From positions 1-12,639 of the forward strand of contig CAMLCX010000094.1 of NCBI GenBank assembly GCA_946478635.1: a stretch of 12,639 bases of DNA, written 5' to 3'. Numbering within the stretch: the first letter of the stretch is position 1; the number at the start of each line of letters is the position of its first letter. The translations under genes were made by a program, and so were the position numbers. Below the pieces are notes generated by a model. That model was not told the DNA's origin. It did no database searches and saw nothing but the letters and a program-made list of their open reading frames with translations. This DNA comes from an uncultured Pseudomonadota bacterium (lineage in GTDB: Bacteria; Desulfobacterota_B; Binatia; UBA9968). Below are positions 1-6,025 of this stretch, piece after piece.

Positions 1-468
1 GGCGAGATCCGCTTCGATAGTTTTATCTTCATGCACACCATCGGCCGGCCGGTGGAAACGTTCATTCAGTTCGCGGGACTGATGTACGGCGGCGTTGCCG
101 AACGCTTTCCCAAGCTGCGCGTCGCTTTTCTCGAATGCGGCGTTGGCTGGGTGCCCTATTGGATGGAACGCATGGATGAAGAATGGGAAAAGCGAGGCAA
201 GGTCGAAGCGCCGCTCTGCAAAAACAAACCGAGCGAATATATCAAGCGCGGCAATTGGTTCTTTGCCATGGAACCTGAAGAAGAAACGTTGCCTTACGTC
301 ATCGAACGAATCGGCGAGGACAAAATCATTTTTGCCTCCGACTATCCCCATTGGGACGGTATCTTCCCCCATGTGGTTTCGACCATTCGCGGCCGCAAAG
401 ATATTTCCGAGTCAGCCAAAAATAAGGTTTTAGGCGAGAACGCCAAGCGCTTTTACGGCTGGCAATGA
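1..468 (+). CDS. Amidohydrolase_2 family protein, C-terminal part (5' end outside window)
   Basis: The frame is open from base 1, so the ATG at 31 is internal and the N-terminal half with the first metal-binding motif lies upstream of the window. About 155 residues are visible. They carry the second half of an amidohydrolase_2 (COG2159) TIM barrel: FPKLRVAFLECG followed by a W-x-P-Y-W-x-E-R-M helix, then YIKRGNWFF, and the late-barrel motif IIFASDYPHWDG, whose Asp is the family's conserved metal/catalytic acid, and a C-terminal NAKRFYGW ending. Family members are metal-dependent hydrolases or non-oxidative decarboxylases of small carboxylic acids. The protein parallels the amidohydrolase at 1577-2713 block by block, so the two are paralogs. 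Its TGA stop overlaps the ATG of the next gene (ATGA), which implies one transcript. The substrate cannot be told from sequence. Confidence 0.9.
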   Translation, partial: GEIRFDSFIFMHTIGRPVETFIQFAGLMYGGVAERFPKLRVAFLECGVGWVPYWMERMDEEWEKRGKVEAPLCKNKPSEYIKRGNWFFAMEPEEETLPYVIERIGEDKIIFASDYPHWDGIFPHVVSTIRGRKDISESAKNKVLGENAKRFYGWQ

Positions 469-1475
469 GGCCGTTTCGGCTGATCTTGGGTTTTGTGCTC
501 TCATGGAGCGCGGTTAACTGGCCGTTGGATCTTTCCCGCGGCGCCGATGCGCCAGTAACGCGCAAAGTGCGCATGGCTTTCACGTCGTTGTCCTCGGTGA
601 TGTGCCCGCCGTGGATCGCGCGTGAAGCGGGTATTTTTAACAAGCATGGTTTGGACGTCGAAGTGATCGCCACGCCGACTGGCGTGGAAGGCATGAACGC
701 TCTCATTGCCGGCGAAGTGCAGTTCCTACAAATCTCCGGTGGCACAACGGCGAGCGCGGCGCTCGGCGGCGCAGACGTGACGGTTGTCGGCACAACGCTG
801 GATTCACTGGTGCAGAGCTTGATGGTGCGTCCGGAGATCGAAAAGCCCGAGCAACTTAAAGGCAAATCGCTCGGCATCACCCGGTTTGGCACTTCGATCG
901 ATGTCGGCGCGCGCCTGGCACTGCGCCATTTCGGGCTTGCGCCGGAAAGAGATGTCGCGATCGTCCAGGTCGGCGGCATGGAGTCCATGGTCACGGCTCT
1001 GCAAACCAATCGCATCCAAGCCGGCATTCTTTCGTATCCGGCAATCACGCAGGCGCTAAAACTCGGCCACCGGGTGCTGCTCCAGGTCGCGTCACTGGGA
1101 ATTCCCTATGCCTTTACGGGCATGACGACACGCGGGCGTTTGATTCGCGACGATGCCGATTTAGTGCGGCGCTATATGATGGCGCAAACCGAAGCCATCG
1201 CTCGCGCGAAACGGGATAAGAATTTCGCTCTCAAGGTCATGGGCAAATATCTGCGCACCACCAACCCGGCGGCCCTCGCGGAGGCCTACGACATCGACGT
1301 GCAGAAGCATATGCTGCGGGTGCCGCTCACCACGGCGGAGGCGATGAAGTCCGTGCTCGAGGATTTGGCGGGCAGAATTCCCAAAGCCAAAGACGCCGAT
1401 CCGCGAAAGTTCTTCGACGATTCTTTTGTGCGCCAAATACAGTCGAGCGGCTTTATCGACTCGCTCTATCAATAG
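465..1475 (+). CDS. ABC-type substrate-binding protein, NMT1/SsuA/TauA-like
   Basis: A 336-residue periplasmic solute-binding protein. Residues 1-27 form a signal peptide: MRPFR, then a hydrophobic LILGFVLSW core, with a likely cleavage site near the Ala residues at 27-29. The mature part has the NMT1/TauA layout: REAGIFNKHGLDVEV (about 53-67), a GVEGMNALIAGEVQF stretch (73-87) lining the first lobe, and KGKSLGITRFGTSID near 136-150 at the lobe hinge. Such proteins deliver small organic anions or amines to an ABC importer. No permease or ATPase gene is visible nearby, so it is solitary here, as many paralogs of this family are. The start ATG overlaps the upstream amidohydrolase stop by 4 nt, which points to translational coupling and to a shared role, such as capturing the amidohydrolase substrate (inference). 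Confidence 0.9.
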   Translation: MRPFRLILGFVLSWSAVNWPLDLSRGADAPVTRKVRMAFTSLSSVMCPPWIAREAGIFNKHGLDVEVIATPTGVEGMNALIAGEVQFLQISGGTTASAALGGADVTVVGTTLDSLVQSLMVRPEIEKPEQLKGKSLGITRFGTSIDVGARLALRHFGLAPERDVAIVQVGGMESMVTALQTNRIQAGILSYPAITQALKLGHRVLLQVASLGIPYAFTGMTTRGRLIRDDADLVRRYMMAQTEAIARAKRDKNFALKVMGKYLRTTNPAALAEAYDIDVQKHMLRVPLTTAEAMKSVLEDLAGRIPKAKDADPRKFFDDSFVRQIQSSGFIDSLYQ

Positions 1476-1512
1476 TTTCCGCGGAACATCCTCGGACCGT
1501 TCGCTTCGCCCG

Positions 1513-1542
1513 TTGAATCCCGAATGAAACGCTTGTTATAAG
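1513..1542 (+). promoter_or_regulatory. Candidate sigma70-type promoter upstream of the second amidohydrolase
   Basis: A TTGAAT -35 box at 1513-1518 is separated by 18 nt from a TATAAG -10 box at 1537-1542. The -10 sits inside an imperfect inverted repeat (CTTG at 1532-1535, CAAG at 1543-1546), which could be an operator. It lies 35 nt before the TTG start at 1577, in the 101-bp gap after the substrate-binding protein. Seen by eye only. Confidence 0.4.
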
Positions 1543-1576
1543 CAAGTTAAAGCCAAGGGGATGGAGGATTGCCCAA

Positions 1577-2713
1577 TTGAAAGTCATCGACGCCGACGGC
1601 CATGTCGAAGAGAACCCGATAACATTCAGCGACAAATATTTCGATCCTGCCTTTCGCGGTCAGCGCCCTCAGGTCATCGCCGGCAATGAAGAAGGACTTG
1701 CCTATTGGATGATCGATGAGCAGCTCTTCCCGCGCCGGGTCGGCCGCGGCTGCAACAATCTCGGCACTCCCGTCAGCTATCAGGGGAAACCGGTGCGCCA
1801 TGCGCTGCGCAAGCCCGACACGGTGGCGAGCATGGAGCTCACGAATTTGCACGAGCGGCTGCAAATCATGGACGAGGAAGGTATTGCACTCCAGGTGCTC
1901 TATCCGACCCTCTTCCTGGCCTATCCGCTTAGCTGCAACCCGGCGTATGTCACGGCGATGTGCGACGCATATAACCGTTGGCTAGGCGATATTCTATCGG
2001 GGCAGGATCGTCTCAAATGGGTCGGAGTGGTCAATCTCGACGACATTCCCGCGTCCGTGAAGCAGGTCAAGGAAGCAAAAAAACTCGGCGCAGTCGGCAT
2101 GATGATCTTGGGTACGGCCGGAGACCGCTTGCTCGATGATCCGAGTCTCCTGCCGTTTTATGAAGCGATGGCGGAATCCGGTTTGCCCTTGGCGGTCCAC
2201 GTCGGTTGGGCCTGTCCTGCGATCAATAATTTATATTCCCACATTTATCCCTCCGGCGTGATCGCGTTCTCGATGCCGGTATTGATGGGCATGGTCTCAA
2301 TGATAAGCGGCGGGGTCTTCGACCGCTTTTCCAGCCTACGAGTTGTATTTCTCGAAGCCGGCTGTCTCTGGGTTCACTTCATTCTCGAAAGACTGCATCA
2401 TCGCTATCAGCACTCCGCCAAAAATCTGGCGAACATCGTTTCGCGCACGGCGCCGATCGAGAAGCTAGCGCCCATGGAATACATCAAAAAGGGCAATCTT
2501 TATTTTAGCGCCGAAGTCGAGGATGTTTTGCTGCCACAAGTCTTGGACCTGGTGGGCGACGGTCAGATCCTGTTTGGCTCCGACATGCCGCACGGCGACC
2601 GCGAGCGCTTCGCCGCACGGATGCTGCAGGAAAGACCTGATATCAGCGAGATCGCAAAGTCCAAAATTTTGGAATCAAATCCGATGCGTTTCTATGGCTT
2701 ACCTGTTCTCTGA
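1577..2713 (+). CDS. Amidohydrolase_2 family protein (full length, TTG start)
   Basis: A 378-residue metal-dependent hydrolase/decarboxylase of the amidohydrolase_2 (COG2159) type. The TTG start is chosen because GGAGG (1563-1567) lies 9 nt upstream and translation begins directly with the family's opening motif, VIDADGHVEE, whose D7, H9 and E11 occupy the first metal-binding strand. The nearby ATG at 1561 is in another frame. Later landmarks are H208 in LAVHVGW, FSSLRVVFLEAG (251-262) with E260, and GSDMPHGD (334-341) with D336, the conserved catalytic acid. The ending NPMRFYGLPVL is typical. All key residues look intact. The chemistry could be C-C hydrolysis, decarboxylation or amide/lactone hydrolysis; sequence alone does not decide. 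It is a paralog of the fragment at 1-468 and lies in the same direction, 101 bp after the substrate-binding protein. Confidence 0.9.
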   Translation: MKVIDADGHVEENPITFSDKYFDPAFRGQRPQVIAGNEEGLAYWMIDEQLFPRRVGRGCNNLGTPVSYQGKPVRHALRKPDTVASMELTNLHERLQIMDEEGIALQVLYPTLFLAYPLSCNPAYVTAMCDAYNRWLGDILSGQDRLKWVGVVNLDDIPASVKQVKEAKKLGAVGMMILGTAGDRLLDDPSLLPFYEAMAESGLPLAVHVGWACPAINNLYSHIYPSGVIAFSMPVLMGMVSMISGGVFDRFSSLRVVFLEAGCLWVHFILERLHHRYQHSAKNLANIVSRTAPIEKLAPMEYIKKGNLYFSAEVEDVLLPQVLDLVGDGQILFGSDMPHGDRERFAARMLQERPDISEIAKSKILESNPMRFYGLPVL

Positions 2714-2719
2714 ATTGCA

Positions 2720-2732
2720 GCAGCGAAGCTGC
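2720..2732. repeat. Small GCAGC hairpin after the amidohydrolase stop
   Basis: A 5-bp stem (GCAGC at 2720-2724, GCTGC at 2728-2732) with a GAA loop begins 7 nt after the stop. There is no downstream T-run, so it is at best a weak terminator or part of the adjoining repeat. Confidence 0.35.
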
Positions 2733-2744
2733 ACGCGCGAATTA

Positions 2745-2779
2745 CCCTCTCCCTCTGGGAGAGACGTTAGGGTGAGGGG
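2745..2779. repeat. REP-like palindromic element between convergent genes
   Basis: CTCTCCC (2747-2753) and GGGAGAG (2757-2763) form a perfect 7-bp stem with a TCT loop. A second right arm, GGGTGAGGG (2770-2778), can instead pair with CCCTCTCCC (2745-2753) with one mismatch. Pyrimidine-rich CCCTCTCCC paired with GGGAGAG and AGGGTGAGGG is a common dispersed intergenic palindrome in many Gram-negative genomes. It sits between two convergent genes, where it could also end transcription from both sides. Only one copy falls in this window. Confidence 0.55.
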
Positions 2780-2788
2780 TCGAACGCC

Positions 2789-3340
2789 TCAGCGAATTTC
2801 AAATAACATCACCGTGTGATCGTGGACGAAGGTCCCCGGCACGCGCTCGACGCGATCGGGAACCCAACCTTCAATCGGATAATCATGCGAAACCACGCGC
2901 GTCCCCGGCCTTAATTGGCGCTCCAGCATCGGCCTGAGTTTGGCGTTGAACTCCGGCAGCATGTAAAGCGTCACCACATTCGCGGGCGACACATCCACGG
3001 TAAATGCGTCCTCGGCGCGGAATTCGACGAGATGCTCGACTTTTTCGCGAACGGCAATTTGCCGCGCCTTCGCTACGAGTTCCTGGTCGATCTCTATGCC
3101 AATACCCTTCACGCCGTATATTTTTGCGGCTCTAATTATAATCGCGCCGTCGCCGCTGCCGATATCGTAAACCACGTCGCCTTTTTTAACCCGCGCCATC
3201 TCGAGCATGCGATCGATAACTTCCGGCGTCGATCTGACGAACGGCACTTCGCCGTCGGTCCAGACCGCCACCGATGAACCGCAGCCGGTCGCCAGGAGCA
3301 ACAGTGAACTAAACATCAACCCCTTCAGAATCTGCTTCAT
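2789..3340 (-). CDS. Class I SAM-dependent methyltransferase with lipoprotein-like N-terminus
   Basis: A 183-residue protein from the ATG at 3340; the in-frame ATG at 3376 would add 12 residues ahead of the signal sequence and is less likely. An AAGGCGG stretch precedes the chosen start. Residues 1-20 look like a lipoprotein signal: MKQILKG, a hydrophobic FSSLLLLA core and a TGC lipobox with Cys20. Then follows a Rossmann methyltransferase: motif I VVYDIGSGDGAIIIRAA (56-72, SAM-binding loop DIGSGDG), GIGIEID with E83 for the SAM ribose, and LRPGTRVVSHDYPIEGW (143-159). The pattern recalls the FAM173/ATPSCKMT-type protein-lysine methyltransferases, which are membrane-anchored, but that is a resemblance only. 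A lipidated periplasmic location conflicts with the need for SAM, so the segment may instead be an N-terminal membrane anchor. Confidence 0.85.
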   Translation of the reverse strand: MKQILKGLMFSSLLLLATGCGSSVAVWTDGEVPFVRSTPEVIDRMLEMARVKKGDVVYDIGSGDGAIIIRAAKIYGVKGIGIEIDQELVAKARQIAVREKVEHLVEFRAEDAFTVDVSPANVVTLYMLPEFNAKLRPMLERQLRPGTRVVSHDYPIEGWVPDRVERVPGTFVHDHTVMLFEIR

Positions 3341-3434
3341 CCTCTTCCGCCTTATCATTAGTCTTGCCGACTCCATCGTTATAAGTGATTCGTTTTCTTA
3401 GAGCCAGCCAAAAGCAATGTCCTTGTCTTGCGGC

Positions 3435-3461
3435 TTGACATCATCGGACGTTTGTTATGAA
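3435..3461 (+). promoter_or_regulatory. Candidate promoter of the isochorismatase-fold gene
   Basis: A perfect TTGACA -35 box at 3435-3440 is followed after 15 nt by TATGAA at 3456-3461, which matches the -10 consensus at four positions. The spacing is short. It lies 38 nt before the ATG at 3500, within the 159-bp divergent gap. Confidence 0.4.
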
Positions 3462-3499
3462 TATTCGCCATCACTGCGTGAATCCTTGGGGGTAGTTCC

Positions 3500-4222
3500 A
3501 TGGCAAACTGGGATGACATTCTGACCGCGCGCGATAAAGAAGTTTTCGCGTTATCCGGATTTGGCAAAAAAGCCGGCTTTGGCCAGCGACCGGTGTTGCT
3601 CATCATCGATGTCAATTACAATTTTACCGGCGATAAGCCCGAACCGATTTTACAATCGGTGAAACGCTTCCGCACCAGCTGCGGCGAGGAAGGCTGGGAC
3701 GGGGTTTATAAAATCCGTGAGCTGCTCGCCGAAGCGCGGAAAAAACATTTGCCTACTTTTTACACCACCGCCGAGGAGAATCGCGCCAATTCGACTGTTT
3801 TAGTCGGCGGCTGGGCGGCCAAAAGCAATCGCACCACCGAAGACATGACCGAGCAGTGGGAGAAAGCCAATCAGATCGTCGAGGAAATCGCGCCGCAAGC
3901 CGGCGATATCGTCGTGCACAAGCAGAAACCAAGCGCGTTCTTCGGCACACCGCTCATGAGCATGCTCAATGAGGTGCACGCGGACACGCTGATTGTCACT
4001 GGGACGACCACCAGCGGCTGCGTGCGCGCGAGCGTCATCGATGCGTTTTCCTACAATATGAGAGTTTCCGTCGTAGAGGAATGCGTCTTCGACCGCGGGC
4101 AGGCGTCGCACAAGATCAACCTTTTCGACATGGCGATGAAATACGCCGACGTGATTTCGCTCAAAGAGACGGTCGATTACATCCGCGGCCTGCCGGACAA
4201 CCTCTACGCGCCGGCGCTGTAA
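3500..4222 (+). CDS. Isochorismatase-fold cysteine hydrolase (N-carbamoylsarcosine amidohydrolase-like)
   Basis: A 240-residue protein; the ATG is preceded by a GGGGG run (3488-3492) at 7-nt spacing. The isochorismatase/cysteine hydrolase catalytic triad is visible: D37 in RPVLLIIDVNYNF, K141 in the K-x-x-x-S-A-F-F-G-T motif (141-150), and nucleophile C174 in VTGTTTSGCVRAS, where the preceding T/S residues form the usual cis-peptide oxyanion site. The tail (SVVEECVFDRG, DMAMKYADVIS) is also standard. Family members hydrolyse amides such as N-carbamoylsarcosine, nicotinamide or ureido acids through a Cys thioester. The long N-terminal lead (about 30 residues before the first strand) favours the N-carbamoylsarcosine-amidase-like branch; the true substrate is unknown. 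It is followed 21 nt later by a small broken gene, probably on the same transcript. Confidence 0.9.
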   Translation: MANWDDILTARDKEVFALSGFGKKAGFGQRPVLLIIDVNYNFTGDKPEPILQSVKRFRTSCGEEGWDGVYKIRELLAEARKKHLPTFYTTAEENRANSTVLVGGWAAKSNRTTEDMTEQWEKANQIVEEIAPQAGDIVVHKQKPSAFFGTPLMSMLNEVHADTLIVTGTTTSGCVRASVIDAFSYNMRVSVVEECVFDRGQASHKINLFDMAMKYADVISLKETVDYIRGLPDNLYAPAL

Positions 4223-4230
4223 GCATCATC

Positions 4231-4235
4231 GGAGA
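4231..4235 (+). promoter_or_regulatory. Ribosome binding site deciding the GTG start at 4244
   Basis: GGAGA lies 8 nt before GTG at 4244-4246. It supports translation of the small gene downstream from a GTG start rather than from the internal ATG at 4286. Confidence 0.6.
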
Positions 4236-4243
4236 CTTTCAAC

Positions 4244-4509
4244 GTGAGCGCGCCCAAGACCGACCCAGTTTTGAATGCCGCGATTATGAAAGTCGTGGAT
4301 AACCAGCTCCGCGGCAACAGACGCAACAGACCTTCAAACGTCTCATCGCCGCTGGTATTTCTGAAAATGAAGCAAAGCGCTTGATCGCCTGCGTGGTCTC
4401 AGCCGAAATCTTCGACGTGCTGAAAAAGCAGGAGCCTTTCAACCTAGAGCGCTTCGTTAAAGGTCTCGACAAACTTCCGGCGCTGCCGTGGGACGAAGAG
4501 GAAAGTTAA
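4244..4509 (+). pseudogene. Small conserved-type hypothetical protein, disrupted by a frameshift
   Basis: Two reading frames together read as one protein of about 88 residues. The first frame starts at GTG 4244 behind a GGAGA site and gives V-S-A-P-K-T-D-P-V-L-N-A-A-I-M-K-V-V-D-N-Q-L-R, then becomes Arg/Asn-rich and stops at TGA 4382-4384. The next frame is open from 4303 (after TAA 4300-4302) to TAA 4507-4509 and reads TFKRLIAAGISENEAKRLIA, then CVVSAEIFDVLKKQEPFNLE, then RFVKGLDKLPALPWDEEES. This amphipathic, clearly protein-like tail has no start codon of its own near its beginning. The switch falls at about 4311-4331, where GCAACAGAC occurs twice in tandem (4314-4322 and 4323-4331). The needed change is -1 (or a loss of 1 or 10 nt). 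I recognise a small helical protein of the kind found across many bacteria, but cannot name a function. A base-calling error is possible. Confidence 0.65.
4314..4331 (+). repeat. Perfect 9-bp tandem duplication (GCAACAGAC x2)
   Basis: GCAACAGAC at 4314-4322 is repeated directly at 4323-4331. It coincides with the point where the small gene changes reading frame, which suggests replication slippage. The 9-bp unit alone keeps frame, so an extra indel is required. Confidence 0.8.
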
Positions 4510-4787
4510 TCTCGACCATCGGCCTTCTCCATCCGCAGACGCCACAACCGTAGCATCGATTGAAGCGCAACGCGCCGGTAGCCACCGAAAAGATGCGCAA
4601 TGCGTGTTTCATGGGGCGCCGTCCCTAAAACTTCGCCGCCGAGCATGTCCGTGACTTTCACGGCCACGGTCGTCTCAGAATTGGGCGCATCGAACGGGTA
4701 CCTTCCTTGCGCATATTCTTGTTTGCGCTCCGGCGCGTCGGCGACGGCCGTATTGAACACTTCTCCGTTAAAAGCTGGATCGATCAT
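4506..4787 (-). CDS. Small hypothetical protein, possibly a gene fragment
   Basis: The minus frame from ATG 4787 gives 93 residues; an alternative ATG lies at 4811. Codon choice is GC-rich at third positions and the translation looks like protein, with the run EVFNTAVADAPERKQEYAQG, then RYPFDAPNSETTVAVKVTDM, LGGEVLGTAP and a basic helix RRVALQSMLRLWRLRMEKADG. The T-V-A-V-K-V-T-D-M-L-G block loosely recalls C-terminal tails of adenine-specific DNA methylases, so this may be a remnant of a longer gene, but that is a weak impression. The frame stays open up to 5015 across the start of the MetE-like gene, which is coincidental overlap. No clear ribosome binding site is seen. Its TAA stop (4506-4508) overlaps the plus-strand TAA (4507-4509). 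Function unknown. Confidence 0.45.
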   Translation of the reverse strand: MIDPAFNGEVFNTAVADAPERKQEYAQGRYPFDAPNSETTVAVKVTDMLGGEVLGTAPHETRIAHLFGGYRRVALQSMLRLWRLRMEKADGRD

Positions 4788-4913
4788 GACTCTATCAGCC
4801 GAAATTCCCATGATATTATGCAATCGGCCGGAGAAAGAGCGAAAATCAAGGAAGCTTTTCCACCTGCTAGCTGGGGTCGGAATGAAACAATCATCGTGTC
4901 TCACTAGAAAACC

Positions 4914-6017
4914 ATGATCACGGCCCACGCCGATGTTGTCGGCAGCCTGCTTCGTCCAGCAGGGTTGCTTGCGGCCCAAAAGCAGCTCGACGCCGGAGCC
5001 ATTTCTGCGGCTCAATTCAAAGTAATCGAGGATCGCGCGGTTGACGAGGCGATCGCTTTACAGGAAAGCGTCGGTCTGGAGATCATCACCGACGGCGAGA
5101 TGCGCCGGCAGTCATTTCAGAGTCAAATGACCGCGGCCGTCAGCGGCTTTGGCAAGCATGATCTCGATGCATTTCTCTGGGGAGAGTGGCGCGATGTCGA
5201 GGGCGTGCAGAGAAAACGCCGGCCGCGGCGCCTCGGCGCGGTCGCCAAACTCAAGCGCAATCGCTATCTCTCGGCGGATGAATTTTCTTATCTCAAGAGC
5301 AAAACCAATCGGATCCCCAAGATTACCATTCCGAGCCCAGGCCTGTGGTCGAATTTTTGGTCGCCGAAATATTCGCGCGATGCCTATCCAACACTCGACG
5401 CCTTTCTATCGGACATCGTTCAGATCCTTCGCGAGGAAGTCCTCGAGCTTGTCCGACTGGGAGCTTTGTATATTCAAATCGACGCGCCGCATTATGGGTT
5501 GCTACTCGATCCCGCGACACGGAGCTTCTATGAAGGGCTCGGCTGGAGTTTTGCCAAGTGGCTTTCCCTTGGCATCGATCTCGACAATGCGGTGATGAAG
5601 GGCTTTCCCGACGTGACCTTCGGCTTTCACGTTTGACGTGGCAACCAGGGCAGCCGGTGGCTGTCCCAAGGGGGTTACGAAGTGATTGCCCGCGAATTGT
5701 TTCGGCGCATCGATGCCCAGCGACTGCTCCTGGAGTATGATGATGCCCGGTCCGGCTCGTTCGAGCCATTGAGGGATATCCCGCAAGATAAATTTGTTGT
5801 TCTGGGGCTGGTAACGACGAAACAGCCCGGTCTCGAACCGATGGAAGTGTTGACCCGGCGGATTACCGAGGCCGCCCGGTATGTTTCAATGGAACGCTTG
5901 GGACTCAGCCCCCAGTGCGGATTTGCTTCGTCGATTATCGGCAACCGCATTTCTCCGCAGGATCAAAGGCGAAAGCTCGAGCTTGTGGTCAACCTCGCGA
6001 AAACCGTCTGGCCATGA
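4914..6017 (+). CDS. MetE-like cobalamin-independent methyltransferase; candidate selenoprotein (in-frame TGA, U241)
   Basis: A 367-residue protein if TGA 5634-5636 is read through. It matches the short, single-barrel MetE-C-type (COG0620) family, which moves methyl groups to thiols at a zinc site. The N-terminus has ADVVGSLLRP (6-15) and an EIITDGEMRRQSF block (about 56-68); IQIDAPHY (about 188-195) follows. At 235-244 the protein reads T-F-G-F-H-V-U-R-G-N, where relatives have H-x-C-R-G-N: H239 and residue 241 are the zinc ligands. The other ligands are intact: E274 in LLLEYDDARSG and C335 in SPQCGFASS. U-to-E and E-to-C spacing agrees with the MetE zinc site (E. coli C643-E665-C726 type). 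After the TGA the same frame continues, conserved and without defect, for 126 residues to TGA 6015-6017. ATG 4914 is the only usable start (TAG at 4905), with no strong ribosome site. Alternatives are a nonsense mutation, a base error, or a split gene restarting at GTG 5682 behind a GGGGG run. Confidence 0.75.
5634..5676 (+). promoter_or_regulatory. Candidate Sec codon with bacterial SECIS-like hairpin
   Basis: TGA at 5634-5636 is followed 11 nt later by a strong stem-loop: GGG+CAGCC (5648-5655), loop GGT (5656-5658), then GGCTG (5659-5663), bulged T5664, and CCC (5665-5667). Eight base pairs form the upper stem. AACC (5643-5646) can pair with GGTT (5673-5676) to extend it across an internal loop. 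The loop starts 19 nt after TGA and begins with G, which fits the described bacterial SECIS pattern (E. coli fdhF also has GGU at about this distance and a bulged U, though on the 5' arm). The segment is also coding. Folding and SelB binding are not tested. Confidence 0.55.
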
Positions 6018-6025
6018 CGCTCGCC

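Noticed and set aside
326..1048. A 240-codon minus-strand open frame
   Set aside because: It is antisense to the substrate-binding protein and has no recognisable domain.
1561..1563. ATG at 1561 as start of the second amidohydrolase
   Set aside because: It is in a different frame and overlaps the GGAGG ribosome site that serves TTG 1577.
4303..4340. Programmed -1 frameshifting in the small gene
   Set aside because: No slippery heptamer such as A-AAA-AAG and no obvious downstream pseudoknot; a slippage mutation or base error at the tandem repeat explains it better.
4600..4917. Plus-strand open frames of 66 and 105 codons in the gap before the MetE-like gene
   Set aside because: Ser/Thr/Arg-rich translations without motifs; the minus frame has better codon usage in the same stretch.
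5682..6017. A separate small gene starting at GTG 5682 behind GGGGG
   Set aside because: It is in the same frame as the upstream MetE-like part and carries only the second half of the barrel with two of the four zinc ligands. It is kept as an alternative explanation of the TGA, not as an independent gene.
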